From NCBI RefSeq assembly GCF_041052385.1, contig NZ_CP163439.1, positions 1,849,001 through 1,913,000 of the forward strand: 64,000 bases of DNA, read 5' to 3'. The notes below the pieces were generated by a model, which saw only the letters and a list, made by a program, of their open reading frames with translations, was not told the DNA's origin and searched no databases. Of this stretch, positions 7,787-16,282 are shown in pieces. The DNA comes from Streptomyces sp. R28 (GTDB lineage: Bacteria; Actinomycetota; Actinomycetes; Streptomycetales; Streptomycetaceae). The stretch's first letter is position 1; each line of letters starts with the position of its first letter. The position numbers and the translations under genes were made by a program.

Positions 7787-8740
7787 TCAGGCACCCGGCA
7801 CGGGCAGACCACAGGCGCGACGCGCCCGGGAGAGCTGCCCGACCGGGTCACCGAAGACGGACCAGGGCATCCGGGAGGCGTACGGCCCCATCGCCGCGAA
7901 GACGGCGCGTGCCTCCTCCGCACGCCGGGCCATGACCAGCGCGTGTGCGAGGTAGGCCAGGTCGAGGACCGGAGTGAAGCGGTATTCGGCCACCGCCGGA
8001 AGCCAGTTCTGGTGGATCGCCAGCGCGGTCGAGCGCCACTGCGGCTGCTCCCAGACCCGGTCGGCGAGCAGTTGGGTCGGGTCGTAGCTCGCCACCAGGG
8101 CGACCAGCGGGAGCAGGCGCAGCGGCGAGTCGGCGGGCGCGCGCTGGCCGAGGAAGGCGGCAACGTCCCAGGCAGCGGTCACCGAGCCGCCGTGCCGAGT
8201 GAAGAAGCAAGCCAGGAAGCGGTGGTGGGCCTCACGGTGCCAGGGGTCGAGCGAGAGGACGTGGGCGAACAGGCGCCACGGCCCGGGCGGTGCCGTGAGC
8301 AGCCCGTGCGGCGCCTGGTCGCGCAGCCGGTGCAGCCGGGCCATCGTCAGCTTGGCCACCCAGGGCGTGGGATCGGCGGGGTCCGCCGTCGCGGCCCGCT
8401 CGCAGGCGGCCAGCGCTATCCGCTCCAGCGCCTCGGCCCGGGAGTCACGCGCGTCGGCCGCGCGCAGCGCCCGCAGCACGGCCACCCGCGCCCACAGCAG
8501 CGCCGCCTCGGGACCGGGTTCCTCGGCCAGCCAGCGCTCGACGAGGTCGGAGTCGGCGGCCTCGGAGGCGAGCACGAGAGAGCGGTGGGCGCGCAGACCG
8601 AAGTCGCCGTGGGTTTCCGCCAGCGCGTCACGGGCGCTCAGATAACGGCCGGCGCGTACATCGACGCATACGCTCGCGAGCAAGCGGTCGTCGGCTGCCG
8701 GATGCCACACATACTGCCCTTCGAATAACCCCGCGGCCAT
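7787..8740 (-). CDS. unknown helical-repeat protein with a TTA codon
   Basis: A 317-residue Ala/Arg-rich, all-helical protein (MAAGLFEGQYVWHP...). Repeated A-x-x-L-x-R-A patterns and PADPTPWVAKLTMARL and LDPWHREAHHRFL segments resemble TPR/HEAT-like solenoids. There is no signal peptide or catalytic motif. Codon 5 is TTA (8726-8728), so translation should depend on the bldA tRNA and be tied to development. It lies upstream of the APC permease gene on the same strand with a 37-base gap. I do not recognise a function; I recall similar proteins only as Streptomyces hypotheticals. Confidence 0.8.
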   Translation of the reverse strand: MAAGLFEGQYVWHPAADDRLLASVCVDVRAGRYLSARDALAETHGDFGLRAHRSLVLASEAADSDLVERWLAEEPGPEAALLWARVAVLRALRAADARDSRAEALERIALAACERAATADPADPTPWVAKLTMARLHRLRDQAPHGLLTAPPGPWRLFAHVLSLDPWHREAHHRFLACFFTRHGGSVTAAWDVAAFLGQRAPADSPLRLLPLVALVASYDPTQLLADRVWEQPQWRSTALAIHQNWLPAVAEYRFTPVLDLAYLAHALVMARRAEEARAVFAAMGPYASRMPWSVFGDPVGQLSRARRACGLPVPGA

Positions 8741-8982
8741 CTGTCCCAGCCCATCCCCCGTTACGGCACCTCACAGTTGCGCACCAGGCACCCTACTCAG
8801 CCCGGGACTCAACCGGAACGCACATTTCGCTGTGGCGGGCGGAGTTTTCCGGCGGCATTGCCTGCCTCCGGCAGCTAGTTCAAAGCGACACCTTTTCTCA
8901 TCCCGCTCCACCACCCGCTTTCACCCGCTACTAGAATGTTCCAACGAAATATGCCCACCCTCGCCGCACTTCAGGAAAAACG

Positions 8983-9603
8983 ATTCACGACCTCGCCACG
9001 CGGCTCCGCCGCCTCCCCCCGTCCTGCGGCCCCGTCCGCCTCGTCGGCGTGGACGGGCACGCCGGCTCCGGAAAGTCCACGTTCGCCGGGCAGTTGGCCC
9101 GCGCGCTCGGCGACGCCCCGGTGCTGCACCTCGACGACATCGCCAGCCACGACGAGCCGTTCGAGTGGACCGAGCGCCTGCTGACCCAGGTGATCGAACC
9201 GCTCGCCCACGCCGAGACCGCCCACTACGCCCCCTACGACTGGCGGGCCCGCCGCTTCGGAGCGCCCCTCGCCCTGCCGCCCGCCCCGGTGATCGTCATC
9301 GAGGGGGTCGGCGCCGGCCGCCGCGCGCTGCGCCCGCATCTCGCCCGGCTGCTGTGGATGGAGCTGGCGCACGAGGAATCGTGGACACGGGGGCGCTCGC
9401 GGGACGGGGAGGAGCAGCGGGAGTTCTGGGACGGGTGGGTCAGGGCGGAGCGCGAGCACTTCGCAAATGACCCGTCCCGGCCGTTCGCCGATCTTCTGGT
9501 TCGGCAGTGCGGCAAGGGATATGAGGTGACTCCTGGGCCTGCCGGGACCGTTGGACCAGACCAGGCCATCACGCACGGTGACGACCCATCGGCAATGTGC
9601 TGA
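8983..9603 (+). CDS. uridine kinase-like P-loop protein with non-standard start
   Basis: The P-loop GHAGSGKST is followed by a short nucleoside-kinase-like fold (LHLDDIASHDEPFEW; VIVIEGVGAGRRALRPHL), like the uridine-kinase-type ATP-binding proteins of Streptomyces. The first conventional in-frame start is GTG 9049, but that would place the P-loop at residue 4 and remove the first beta-strand. The frame continues upstream, and the encoded DLATRLRRLPPSCGPVRLVGV looks like genuine N-terminal sequence. The only candidate there is ATT 8983 with AGGA 6 bases upstream; a stop lies at 8932. Alternatively, one base is missing in the AAAAA run near 8975-8979 and the true start is ATG 8951 in another frame. 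Length from 8983 is 206 residues. Confidence 0.75.
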   Translation: MHDLATRLRRLPPSCGPVRLVGVDGHAGSGKSTFAGQLARALGDAPVLHLDDIASHDEPFEWTERLLTQVIEPLAHAETAHYAPYDWRARRFGAPLALPPAPVIVIEGVGAGRRALRPHLARLLWMELAHEESWTRGRSRDGEEQREFWDGWVRAEREHFANDPSRPFADLLVRQCGKGYEVTPGPAGTVGPDQAITHGDDPSAMC

Positions 9604-9652
9604 ACTTGTGAAGAGCCTTGCGGGAGAAGTTCCCGGAGTGCTTCAACTCGGC

Positions 9653-9682
9653 TTGACCCGGGGGCCGTACAGGACTTACGTT
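9653..9682 (+). promoter_or_regulatory. promoter of the small-RNA candidate
   Basis: TTGACC (9653-9658) and TACGTT (9677-9682) are separated by 18 bases, a good HrdB-type promoter. No gene-sized ORF with a ribosome-binding site follows before the hairpin at 9718-9755. Confidence 0.6.
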
Positions 9683-9688
9683 CTCAAT

Positions 9689-9757
9689 GTGCGGCCATTC
9701 GAAGCCGCCCACACACGCGAAGCCCCCGGTTGTTCCCCCGTGATCGGGGGCTTCGTT
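9689..9757 (+). ncRNA. small non-coding RNA candidate
   Basis: A transcript starting about 7 bases after the -10 would be about 70 nt. It would end at a perfect 11-bp hairpin, CGAAGCCCCCG (9718-9728) paired with CGGGGGCTTCG (9745-9755), followed by TT. A second short pairing, GCGGC/GCCGC, is possible at 9691-9708. Promoter, short body and terminator in sequence, with no coding potential, are the usual signs of a bacterial sRNA. No named family is assigned. Confidence 0.5.
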
Positions 9758-10029
9758 CTGCCCTCACCCCCTTTTTCCGGGCGCCGAGAGACGCGATTCG
9801 CTCACCCTCGGTCACCAAGCGCGGTGCGCCCGATCTGCTCCCACCTCGCCAAACGGCCCGTGCGGCACCCTGGGGCGGGCCACACCCTCGCAGGTACGAT
9901 GCCCTCGGTGCGCCCTACGGCTGCTCTGCGCACCGTTGCAACTCCGGTCCGCGGTACGGCGGTTCGATCAAGGCGGACGACGCGCGACCGGTCGCCAACC
10001 GACGGGGGCACGGTTTGTGGGGGGACGTG

Positions 10030-11895
10030 ATGGACTTCGGCACGCAGGGCCCCGAGGCCCCGGCCGACCTCGCTTGGCTGCGAGGCGTGGATGCCTACAC
10101 GATGGGGGCGTATCCGCAGGCGGAGGAGGAGTTCCGTACCGCGGTGCGGATCGATCCCGGGATGGCCGACGGCTGGCTCGGGCTGCACGCGCTGCGCGTC
10201 GACACGACGACCGCGCTGCTGCGGATGTTCCGGCACCGGGAGCGCTTCGGGGAACAGCGCACCCGGCACCGGCGGACGATCAACTCCTGGTACTGGCTGG
10301 GCTGGTGGGTGCAGCCCGTCCTGGAGAGCCCGCGCGACCTGCTGCTGGCCCACGCCTCGCACTGGCTGGACGGTCGGCACGTCCCTGAGCTGGACCGCGC
10401 GCTGGCCGGGCTCCCGCCCGTGGACACCGACCACCAGGTCCGCTTCCTGCACGCCTGCCGCGCCTACCTGGTCAAGGACTGGGACCAGCTCGTCCGGCAC
10501 ACCGACCCGCTGCTCGACGACCCGCTGCTCGGCATCGAGGCCGGCCTGTTCGGCGGTATGGCACGGGTACGGCTGGAGACGTACGGGCAGGCCGAGCCGC
10601 TGCTGTCGGCCGCGCTGATGCGCTGCCGCAGCGAGCAGCCACAGCGCAAGGAGCTGCGGTACTGGCTGGCACGGGCGCATGAGGGCACGGGCCGGTCCGC
10701 GGCCGCCCTCCCGCTCTACCGCGCCGTGCACCGCGTCGACCCCGCCTTCATGGACACCTCGGCCCGGCTCGCGGCGATCGCCGAGGGCGACGGCTACGAC
10801 GACACCGCCGACCTCGCGGCGATCACGCTCACCGGGGTCGGACAGGACATGGCCGACGGTCCCGACGGGCTCGACCCGCTCTTCGGTATCGAGGGACGGG
10901 ACCTGAGGCTGCCGGACCCCGACCTGCCGCCGGCCGGTCCGCTGCCGTCGGTGGTCGATCCGGCGGTGCGCGAGAAGACGGCCGTACCGCAGCAGTCGCT
11001 GCCCGCCGGGCCCACCGACCCCGGGTTACTCGAGGAGGCGCTCGCCGAGCTCGAGCGCATGGTGGGGCTGGAACCCGTCAAACGCCAGGTCAAGGCGTTG
11101 TCCGCCCAGTTGAACATGGCCCGGCTGCGCGCCGGGCAGGGCCTGCCGGTGCAGCCGCCCAAACGGCACTTCGTCTTCTCCGGCCCCTCCGGCACCGGCA
11201 AGACCACGGTCGCCCGCATCCTCGGCCGCGTCTTCTACGCTCTCGGCCTCCTCGGCGGCGACCATCTCGTGGAGGCCCAGCGAGCCGATCTGGTCGGCGA
11301 GTATCTGGGCCAGACGGCCGTGAAGGCCAACGAGCTCATCGACTCCGCGCTCGGCGGTGTCCTGTTCGTGGACGAGGCGTACTCCCTCTCCAACTCCGGC
11401 TACGGCAAGGGCGACGCCTACGGCGACGAGGCCCTCCAGGTGCTGCTGAAGCGGGCCGAGGACAACCGGGACCACCTGGTGGTGATCCTGGCCGGCTACC
11501 CGGAGGGCATGGACCGTCTGCTGGCCGCCAATCCGGGCCTGTCGTCCCGCTTCACGACCCGCGTCGACTTCCCGTCCTACCGGCCCCTCGAACTCACCTC
11601 GATCGGCGAGGTGCTCGCCGGGGACAACGGGGACGTGTGGGACGAGGAGGCGCTGGACGAGCTGCGGTCCATCGCCGGGCACGTGGTCGACCAGGGGTGG
11701 ATCGACGAGCTGGGCAACGGGCGGTTCCTGCGGACGCTGTACGAGAAGAGCTGTGCGTACCGCGATCTGCGGTTGACGACCTATCCGGGGGCGTTGACGA
11801 GGGACGACCTGTCGACGCTTCGGTTGCCGGATCTGATGCAGGCGTACGGGGAAGTGCTGTCGGGGCGGGGCCCGCAGGATCCGTCGACGATGTGA
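10030..11895 (+). CDS. EccA/CbbX-like AAA+ ATPase with TPR-like N-terminus
   Basis: A 621-residue protein starting MDFGTQGPEAP; ATG 10030 has GGGGG just upstream. Residues 10-300 are helical repeats of the type found in EccA, beginning AWLRGVDAYTMGAYPQAEEE. The C-terminal half is a CbbX/SpoVK-type AAA+ module: Walker A GPSGTGKTT (about residues 384-392), Walker B LFVDEAYSLS (D448-E449), and an Arg-finger region SSRFTTRVDFPSYR. In type VII secretion, EccA is the cytosolic ATPase acting on ESX substrates; CbbX remodels Rubisco. No other esx/ecc genes are visible here, so its partner is unknown. Codon 333 (11026-11028) is TTA, implying bldA-dependent expression. Confidence 0.88.
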   Translation: MDFGTQGPEAPADLAWLRGVDAYTMGAYPQAEEEFRTAVRIDPGMADGWLGLHALRVDTTTALLRMFRHRERFGEQRTRHRRTINSWYWLGWWVQPVLESPRDLLLAHASHWLDGRHVPELDRALAGLPPVDTDHQVRFLHACRAYLVKDWDQLVRHTDPLLDDPLLGIEAGLFGGMARVRLETYGQAEPLLSAALMRCRSEQPQRKELRYWLARAHEGTGRSAAALPLYRAVHRVDPAFMDTSARLAAIAEGDGYDDTADLAAITLTGVGQDMADGPDGLDPLFGIEGRDLRLPDPDLPPAGPLPSVVDPAVREKTAVPQQSLPAGPTDPGLLEEALAELERMVGLEPVKRQVKALSAQLNMARLRAGQGLPVQPPKRHFVFSGPSGTGKTTVARILGRVFYALGLLGGDHLVEAQRADLVGEYLGQTAVKANELIDSALGGVLFVDEAYSLSNSGYGKGDAYGDEALQVLLKRAEDNRDHLVVILAGYPEGMDRLLAANPGLSSRFTTRVDFPSYRPLELTSIGEVLAGDNGDVWDEEALDELRSIAGHVVDQGWIDELGNGRFLRTLYEKSCAYRDLRLTTYPGALTRDDLSTLRLPDLMQAYGEVLSGRGPQDPSTM

Positions 11896-11925
11896 CGGAC
11901 CTGGGGCAGTGCCCGGTGCTGTGGT

Positions 11926-11956
11926 TGCCGCTGGGGCCCGGAGGGCCCCAGCGGCA
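11926..11956. terminator. bidirectional hairpin terminator
   Basis: TGCCGCTGGGGCCC (11926-11939) pairs perfectly with GGGCCCCAGCGGCA (11943-11956) around a 3-base loop. It lies between the convergent AAA+ gene and the CNNM gene. Confidence 0.8.
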
Positions 11957-11981
11957 CGGCTGCCCGACGGAGGCGGCGCGC

Positions 11982-13070
11982 TCAGCCCGCCAGGGCCTCC
12001 TCCGGCTCCCCGCTGTTCACCCGGGGCCCCGTGACGCGTACCTCCGGCAGCTCCCGGTGTGCCGGGTCCCGTACCTCGCCGACCAGCAGCTCCAGTACGT
12101 CCTCCAGCGCGACGAGGCCGAGCACCTTGCCGGACGCGTCGGCCACCTGGGCCAGGTGGGTCGCGGCGCGGCGCATCACCGTCAGGGCGTCGTCCAGCGG
12201 CAGTTCCGAGCGCAGTGTCGTCATCGGGCGCCACACGTGCTGCGGCACCGCCCGTGTCGACTGCTCCAGATCCAGTACGTCCTTCACGTGCAGGTAGCCC
12301 ATGAAGGCGCCGGTCTCCGCCGCCACCGGGAAACGGGAGTACCCCGTGCGGGCGGTGAGCGCGACGATCTGCCCGGGGGTGACCGACGGGCTGACCGTGA
12401 CGAGGGACTCGCGCTTGAGGAGTACGTCCGTCACGGGGCGGGAGCCCAGTTCCAGCGCGTCCTCCAGACGTTCCTGCTCCTCGGGGTCGAGCAGGCCGGC
12501 CTGGCCGGAGTCCTCGACGAGGCGGTTGAGCTGTTCACTGGTGAACACCGCCTCGATCTCGTCCTTCGGCTCGACGCGGAAGAGCCGAAGGATGGCCTGG
12601 GCGACCGCGCCGAGGGCCACGGTGATCGGCCTGCAGAAGCGGGCGAACCAGACCAGGCCCGGGCTGAGCCACAGCGCGACCTTCTCCGGCGCCGCCATCG
12701 CCAGGTTCTTCGGCAGCATCTCGCCGATGACCAGGTGGAAGAAGACCACCGCGGCGAGCGCGATGACATAGGTCAGCGGGTGGATCAGGCCCTGCGGCAG
12801 ATGGACCCACTCGAACACCGGCTCCAGCAGATGCGCCACCGTCGGCTCGGCGACCGCGCCGAGCGTCAGCGAGCAGACCGTGATGCCGAACTGGGCCGCC
12901 GCCATCATCTGCGGCAGCCGCTCCAGGCCGTACAGCACCTGGCGGGCGCGCGCCGTGCCCAGCGGTTCGATCTGGCTGCGGCGGACCGAGACGAGGGCGA
13001 ACTCGGCGCCGACGAAGAACCCGTTGGCGAGCACGAGCAACGCGGCGAAGAGGAGTTGGAGCACGCTCAT
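11982..13070 (-). CDS. CNNM/CBS-domain membrane protein (HlyC/CorC family)
   Basis: A 362-residue protein. The N-terminal ~190 residues form a CNNM (DUF21) transmembrane domain starting MSVLQLLFAALLVLANGFFVGAEF, with the characteristic NGFFVGAEFAL and GxxxxxLxLG motifs and several helices. A CBS pair follows at about 210-330 (HVKDVLDLEQ; LGLVALEDVLELLVGEVRD). Such proteins are linked to Mg2+/Co2+ export or homeostasis at the membrane. Unlike its upstream partner it lacks a C-terminal CorC_HlyC domain, being only 362 residues. Its start overlaps the stop of that paralogue by 4 bases, so the two are co-translated and may form a heteromer. Confidence 0.9.
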   Translation of the reverse strand: MSVLQLLFAALLVLANGFFVGAEFALVSVRRSQIEPLGTARARQVLYGLERLPQMMAAAQFGITVCSLTLGAVAEPTVAHLLEPVFEWVHLPQGLIHPLTYVIALAAVVFFHLVIGEMLPKNLAMAAPEKVALWLSPGLVWFARFCRPITVALGAVAQAILRLFRVEPKDEIEAVFTSEQLNRLVEDSGQAGLLDPEEQERLEDALELGSRPVTDVLLKRESLVTVSPSVTPGQIVALTARTGYSRFPVAAETGAFMGYLHVKDVLDLEQSTRAVPQHVWRPMTTLRSELPLDDALTVMRRAATHLAQVADASGKVLGLVALEDVLELLVGEVRDPAHRELPEVRVTGPRVNSGEPEEALAG

Positions 13071-14392
13071 CGGGCGACCTCCACCACGGCGCCGGTCCTG
13101 ACCAGCCGGACCCGTTCGGCCCGGTAGTGGCCGACCCGGCGCACCGACAGCCGCCAGCCCGGCAGTTCCGCCTTGTCGCCGACGGCCGGGATGCGCCCGA
13201 GCAGGTCGGCGACGAGTCCGGCGACGGTCTCGTACGGCCCCTCGGGCACGTCGAGTCCTATGCGCTGGAGGATGTCGACGCGGCAGCTGCCGTCGGCGTC
13301 CCAGGCGGGCCGGCCGTCCTCCGGCGGGGCGGCGGCGAGTTCGGGCAGGTCCTGGCCGTCGTGTTCGTCGCGGACCTCGCCGACGATCTCCTCGACGATG
13401 TCCTCCAGCGTGACCACGCCGGCTGTGCCGCCGTACTCGTCGACGACGACCGCGATGGGCTGCTCGCTGCGCAGCTGGGCGAGGAGGGGCTGGACCGGCA
13501 GGGTCTCGGGGACGAGCAGCGCCGGGCGGGCAATGCGGCCGACCGGGGTGCGCAGACGATCACTCGAACGGACCGCCAGCGCGTCCTTCAGATGGACCAT
13601 GCCGACGACCTCGTCGATCTTCTCCCGGTAGACCGGGAAGCGGGACAGACCCGTGGCGCGGGTCAGGTTCACCACATCCTCGGCGGTCGCCGACGACTGC
13701 AGCGCGCTGACCTTCACGCGCGGCGTCATCACGTGCTGCGCGGTGAGCTCGCCGAGCGACAGGGTCCGTACGAAGAGATCCGCGGTGTCCTGTTCCAGGG
13801 CGCCGGCCTGGGCGGAGTGGCGAGCCAGGGAGACGAGTTCACCAGGGGTGCGGGCGGAGGCCAGCTCCGCGGTGGGCTCGATGCCCAGGGCGCGCACGAG
13901 CCGGTTGGCGACGGAGTTCAGCCCGGCGATCACCGGCCGGAACAGGCGTGCGAAGACGTGCTGCGGGCCTGCGACGAAGCGCGCGACCTGCATCGGCCGG
14001 GACACCGCCCAGTTCTTGGGCACGAGCTCGCCGATCACCATCTGCACGGCCGAGGCCAGCAGCATGCCGACGACCACGGCCACCCCGGACACCGCGCCCT
14101 CGGGGATGCCGATCGCGGTGAAGGGGCCGCCCAGCAGCTCCGCGAGCGCCGGTTCGGCGAGCATGCCGACGACGAGGGAGGTGATGGTGATGCCGAGCTG
14201 GGTGCCGGAGAGCTGGAAGGACAGCTCCTTCAGCGACTCGACGACCCGGCGGGCCCGTCGGTCGCCCTCGGCCGCGGCCTTCTCGGCGTCCGTGGCCTCG
14301 ACCGTGACCAGGCCGAACTCGGCGGCCACGAAGAAGCCGTTGGCGAGGATCAGAAGGAACGCGGCTGCCAGAAGCAGCAAGGGGACGCTCAT
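13067..14392 (-). CDS. CNNM/CBS/CorC_HlyC membrane protein
   Basis: A 441-residue paralogue of the next gene. The CNNM transmembrane domain covers residues 1-190 (ILANGFFVAAEFGLVTVE near the start). A CBS pair lies at about 205-330 (VSALQSSATAEDVVNLT; VVDEYGGTAGVVTLEDIVEEIVGE). A C-terminal CorC_HlyC domain follows at about 350-430, ending in the RVRLVRTGAVVEVAR tail. The DEYGGTAGVVTLEDI motif is diagnostic of the HlyC/CorC family associated with divalent-cation efflux. It is the first gene of a two-gene operon, with an ATGA overlap at 13067-13070. Confidence 0.92.
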   Translation of the reverse strand: MSVPLLLLAAAFLLILANGFFVAAEFGLVTVEATDAEKAAAEGDRRARRVVESLKELSFQLSGTQLGITITSLVVGMLAEPALAELLGGPFTAIGIPEGAVSGVAVVVGMLLASAVQMVIGELVPKNWAVSRPMQVARFVAGPQHVFARLFRPVIAGLNSVANRLVRALGIEPTAELASARTPGELVSLARHSAQAGALEQDTADLFVRTLSLGELTAQHVMTPRVKVSALQSSATAEDVVNLTRATGLSRFPVYREKIDEVVGMVHLKDALAVRSSDRLRTPVGRIARPALLVPETLPVQPLLAQLRSEQPIAVVVDEYGGTAGVVTLEDIVEEIVGEVRDEHDGQDLPELAAAPPEDGRPAWDADGSCRVDILQRIGLDVPEGPYETVAGLVADLLGRIPAVGDKAELPGWRLSVRRVGHYRAERVRLVRTGAVVEVAR

Positions 14393-14516
14393 GATGCCGC
14401 CGCCCCGGTATGTCGGGAGGGGGCGGCGCAGGTACTACAGGACGATCCGTCCATCGCTGGAGGGAATCACTCCTCGGGTAGCAGGGGGCCTCTGAAGTCC
14501 GGATGGAACATCAGAA

Positions 14517-14542
14517 GCGGAGGCGCCAGAAAACGCCTCCGC
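14517..14542. terminator. hairpin terminator after the PH-domain gene
   Basis: GCGGAGGCG (14517-14525) pairs perfectly with CGCCTCCGC (14534-14542) over an 8-base loop, followed on the minus strand by TTCTGATGTT. It ends the minus-strand transcript that includes hisG and the PH-domain gene and separates it from the CNNM operon. Confidence 0.65.
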
Positions 14543-14593
14543 CAACAGATTAATCAAGACATGGGGATTTACGGCAGGGTGAAGGTACCGGAG

Positions 14594-15052
14594 TCAGCTC
14601 TGATGGTCCTCGGGGTCCCTGATGGCGCGGGCCTCGGCAAGCGCCCGCAGAGCGCGCGCGTCGGCGATGGCACGCTGCTTGGCGATGCCCGGCTGGATGC
14701 CGAGCGCCGGCAGGCTGGTGCCGTCGCTGAGGTCGAGGAACACCCAGGGATCACCCGGGCGGAGGTTCACCTGGAGGATCTCGGCCCACTCCAGACGGCG
14801 CCTGCCGGCGATGTTCACCACGGTGACGCCGGACTCGTCGGCGACGACCTTGACGCGCGCCAGCATGGCCAGCACGCCGAACATGAGCGCGCCGGTGAGG
14901 ATGAAGCTGAGGCGTTCGCCCGGGCCGAGCTTCTCCAGCAGCAGCGCGACCGCCGTGATGACGACGAAGATCGCGATGCCGGCGGTGAGCAGGACGGCCC
15001 GCGTGCGACCCGGCCGGAACGTGACGGGCAGGGTGGGCAGTTCGGAGGACAT
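14594..15052 (-). CDS. PH-domain membrane protein
   Basis: A 152-residue protein with two hydrophobic helices at about 18-38 (AVLLTAGIAIFVVITAVALLL) and 48-66, followed by a bacterial PH (bPH2-like) domain: VVADESGVTVVNIAGRRRLEWAEILQVNLRPGDPWVFLDLSDG. The WAEI and DGxxLPALG features are typical of this family in Streptomyces, where such genes follow hisG. It lies 20 bases downstream of hisG in the same direction and is probably in its transcript. The PH fold is on the cytosolic face by positive-inside reasoning. Its specific role is unknown. Confidence 0.85.
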   Translation of the reverse strand: MSSELPTLPVTFRPGRTRAVLLTAGIAIFVVITAVALLLEKLGPGERLSFILTGALMFGVLAMLARVKVVADESGVTVVNIAGRRRLEWAEILQVNLRPGDPWVFLDLSDGTSLPALGIQPGIAKQRAIADARALRALAEARAIRDPEDHQS

Positions 15053-15071
15053 CGGTGTAAGGCCCCTCGGG

Positions 15072-15920
15072 TCAGAGGCGGCAGGCGTGGATGGCCGTGG
15101 TCAGGATGGCCCGGGCACCGATGTCGTACAGGTCGTCCATGATCCGCTGGGCCTCCTTGGCCGGAACCATCGCCCTGACGGCGACCCAGCCCTCGTTGTG
15201 CAGCGGCGAGACCGTCGGGGACTCGAGGCCCGGGGTGAGGGCGACGGCCTTCTCGAGCTGCTCGACGCGGCAGTCGTAGTCCATCATCACGTACGTCCGG
15301 GCGACCAGGACGCCCTGGAGGCGGCGGAGGAACTGCTGCACCTTGGGCTCTTCGGTGTCCGCTCCGGTGCGGCGGATGACGACGGCCTCGGACTTCATGA
15401 TCGGCTCCCCGAAGACCTCCAGGCCCGCGTTGCGCAGGCTGGTGCCGGTCTCGACGACGTCCGCGATGACCTCGGCGACGCCCAGCTCGATGGCGGTCTC
15501 GACGGCACCGTCCAGGTGGACGACCGCGGCGTCGATGCCGCTGTCGGCGAGGTGCTTGGCGACGATGCCCTCGTAGGAGGTGGCGACCGTCTTGCCCGTC
15601 AGGTCCTCGACGCCCCTCGCCGCGCCCGGCTTGGAGGCGAAGCGGAAGGTGGAGCGGGCGAAGCCGAGCGGCAGGATCTCCTCGGCGTTGGCGCCGGAGT
15701 CGATCAGCAGGTCGCGTCCGGTGATGCCGATGTCGAGACGGCCCGAGGAGACGTAGATCGCGATGTCCCGGGGGCGGAGGTAGAAGAACTCCACCTCGTT
15801 CACCGGGTCGACGATCCGCAGCTCCTTGGACTCCCGGCGCTGCTGGTAGCCGGCCTCATGCAGCATCTCCGCCGCAGGGCCGGACAGGGAACCCTTGTTG
15901 GGGACGGCGATGCGCAGCAT
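15072..15920 (-). CDS. hisG: ATP phosphoribosyltransferase (long form)
   Basis: A 282-residue long-form HisG that condenses ATP and PRPP in the first, feedback-controlled step of histidine synthesis. MLRIAVPNKGSLSG is the canonical N-terminus. The catalytic region includes YLRPRDIAIYVSSGRLDIGITGRDLL. A C-terminal ACT-like regulatory domain, at about 210-282, ends AKEAQRIMDDLYDIGARAILTTAIHACRL, where histidine binds in long forms. hisE lies upstream in the same direction with a 55-base gap, so the first two steps are made from one transcript, separated from the main his operon. Confidence 0.97.
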   Translation of the reverse strand: MLRIAVPNKGSLSGPAAEMLHEAGYQQRRESKELRIVDPVNEVEFFYLRPRDIAIYVSSGRLDIGITGRDLLIDSGANAEEILPLGFARSTFRFASKPGAARGVEDLTGKTVATSYEGIVAKHLADSGIDAAVVHLDGAVETAIELGVAEVIADVVETGTSLRNAGLEVFGEPIMKSEAVVIRRTGADTEEPKVQQFLRRLQGVLVARTYVMMDYDCRVEQLEKAVALTPGLESPTVSPLHNEGWVAVRAMVPAKEAQRIMDDLYDIGARAILTTAIHACRL

Positions 15921-15975
15921 GAGGTCGGCTTCCTTTGCTTTGTTGTGTCGTACGGCGGTGGGTGCGGGGGTCGGC

Positions 15976-16248
15976 TCAGAGGTGGGCGTAGACGTCGTCC
16001 AGGGAGATCCCGCGGGCGACCATCATCACCTGGACGTGGTACAGCAGCTGCGAGATCTCCTCGGCTGCCGCTTCCTTGCCCTCGTACTCGGCGGCCATCC
16101 AGACTTCGGCGGCCTCCTCGACGACCTTCTTGCCGATGGCATGGACGCCCTTGCCGACCAGTTCGGCGGTGCGGGAACTGGCGGGGTCGCCGTGTGCGGC
16201 CTTGTGCTGGAGCTCGTCGAAGAGCTCCTCGAACGTCTTCTTGGACAT
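15976..16248 (-). CDS. hisE: phosphoribosyl-ATP diphosphatase
   Basis: A 90-residue monofunctional HisE that hydrolyses PR-ATP to PR-AMP, step two of histidine synthesis. The all-alpha MazG-like signature is present: [16 protein letters not shown] and [23 protein letters not shown], with metal-binding Glu in EExxE/ExxQ positions. The start [10 protein letters not shown] at 16248 gives the family's usual length; the longer in-frame start at 16272 has no better ribosome-binding site. It lies between ribH and hisG on the same strand. Confidence 0.95.
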   Translation of the reverse strand: MSKKTFEELFDELQHKAAHGDPASSRTAELVGKGVHAIGKKVVEEAAEVWMAAEYEGKEAAAEEISQLLYHVQVMMVARGISLDDVYAHL

Positions 16249-16282
16249 GGTGACGCTCAGCCTATGCCACACACGGGATGCG

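Noticed and set aside
13127-15142. 671-codon open frame on the plus strand
   Set aside because: Antisense to the second CNNM gene and the PH-domain gene, with low-complexity shadow composition.
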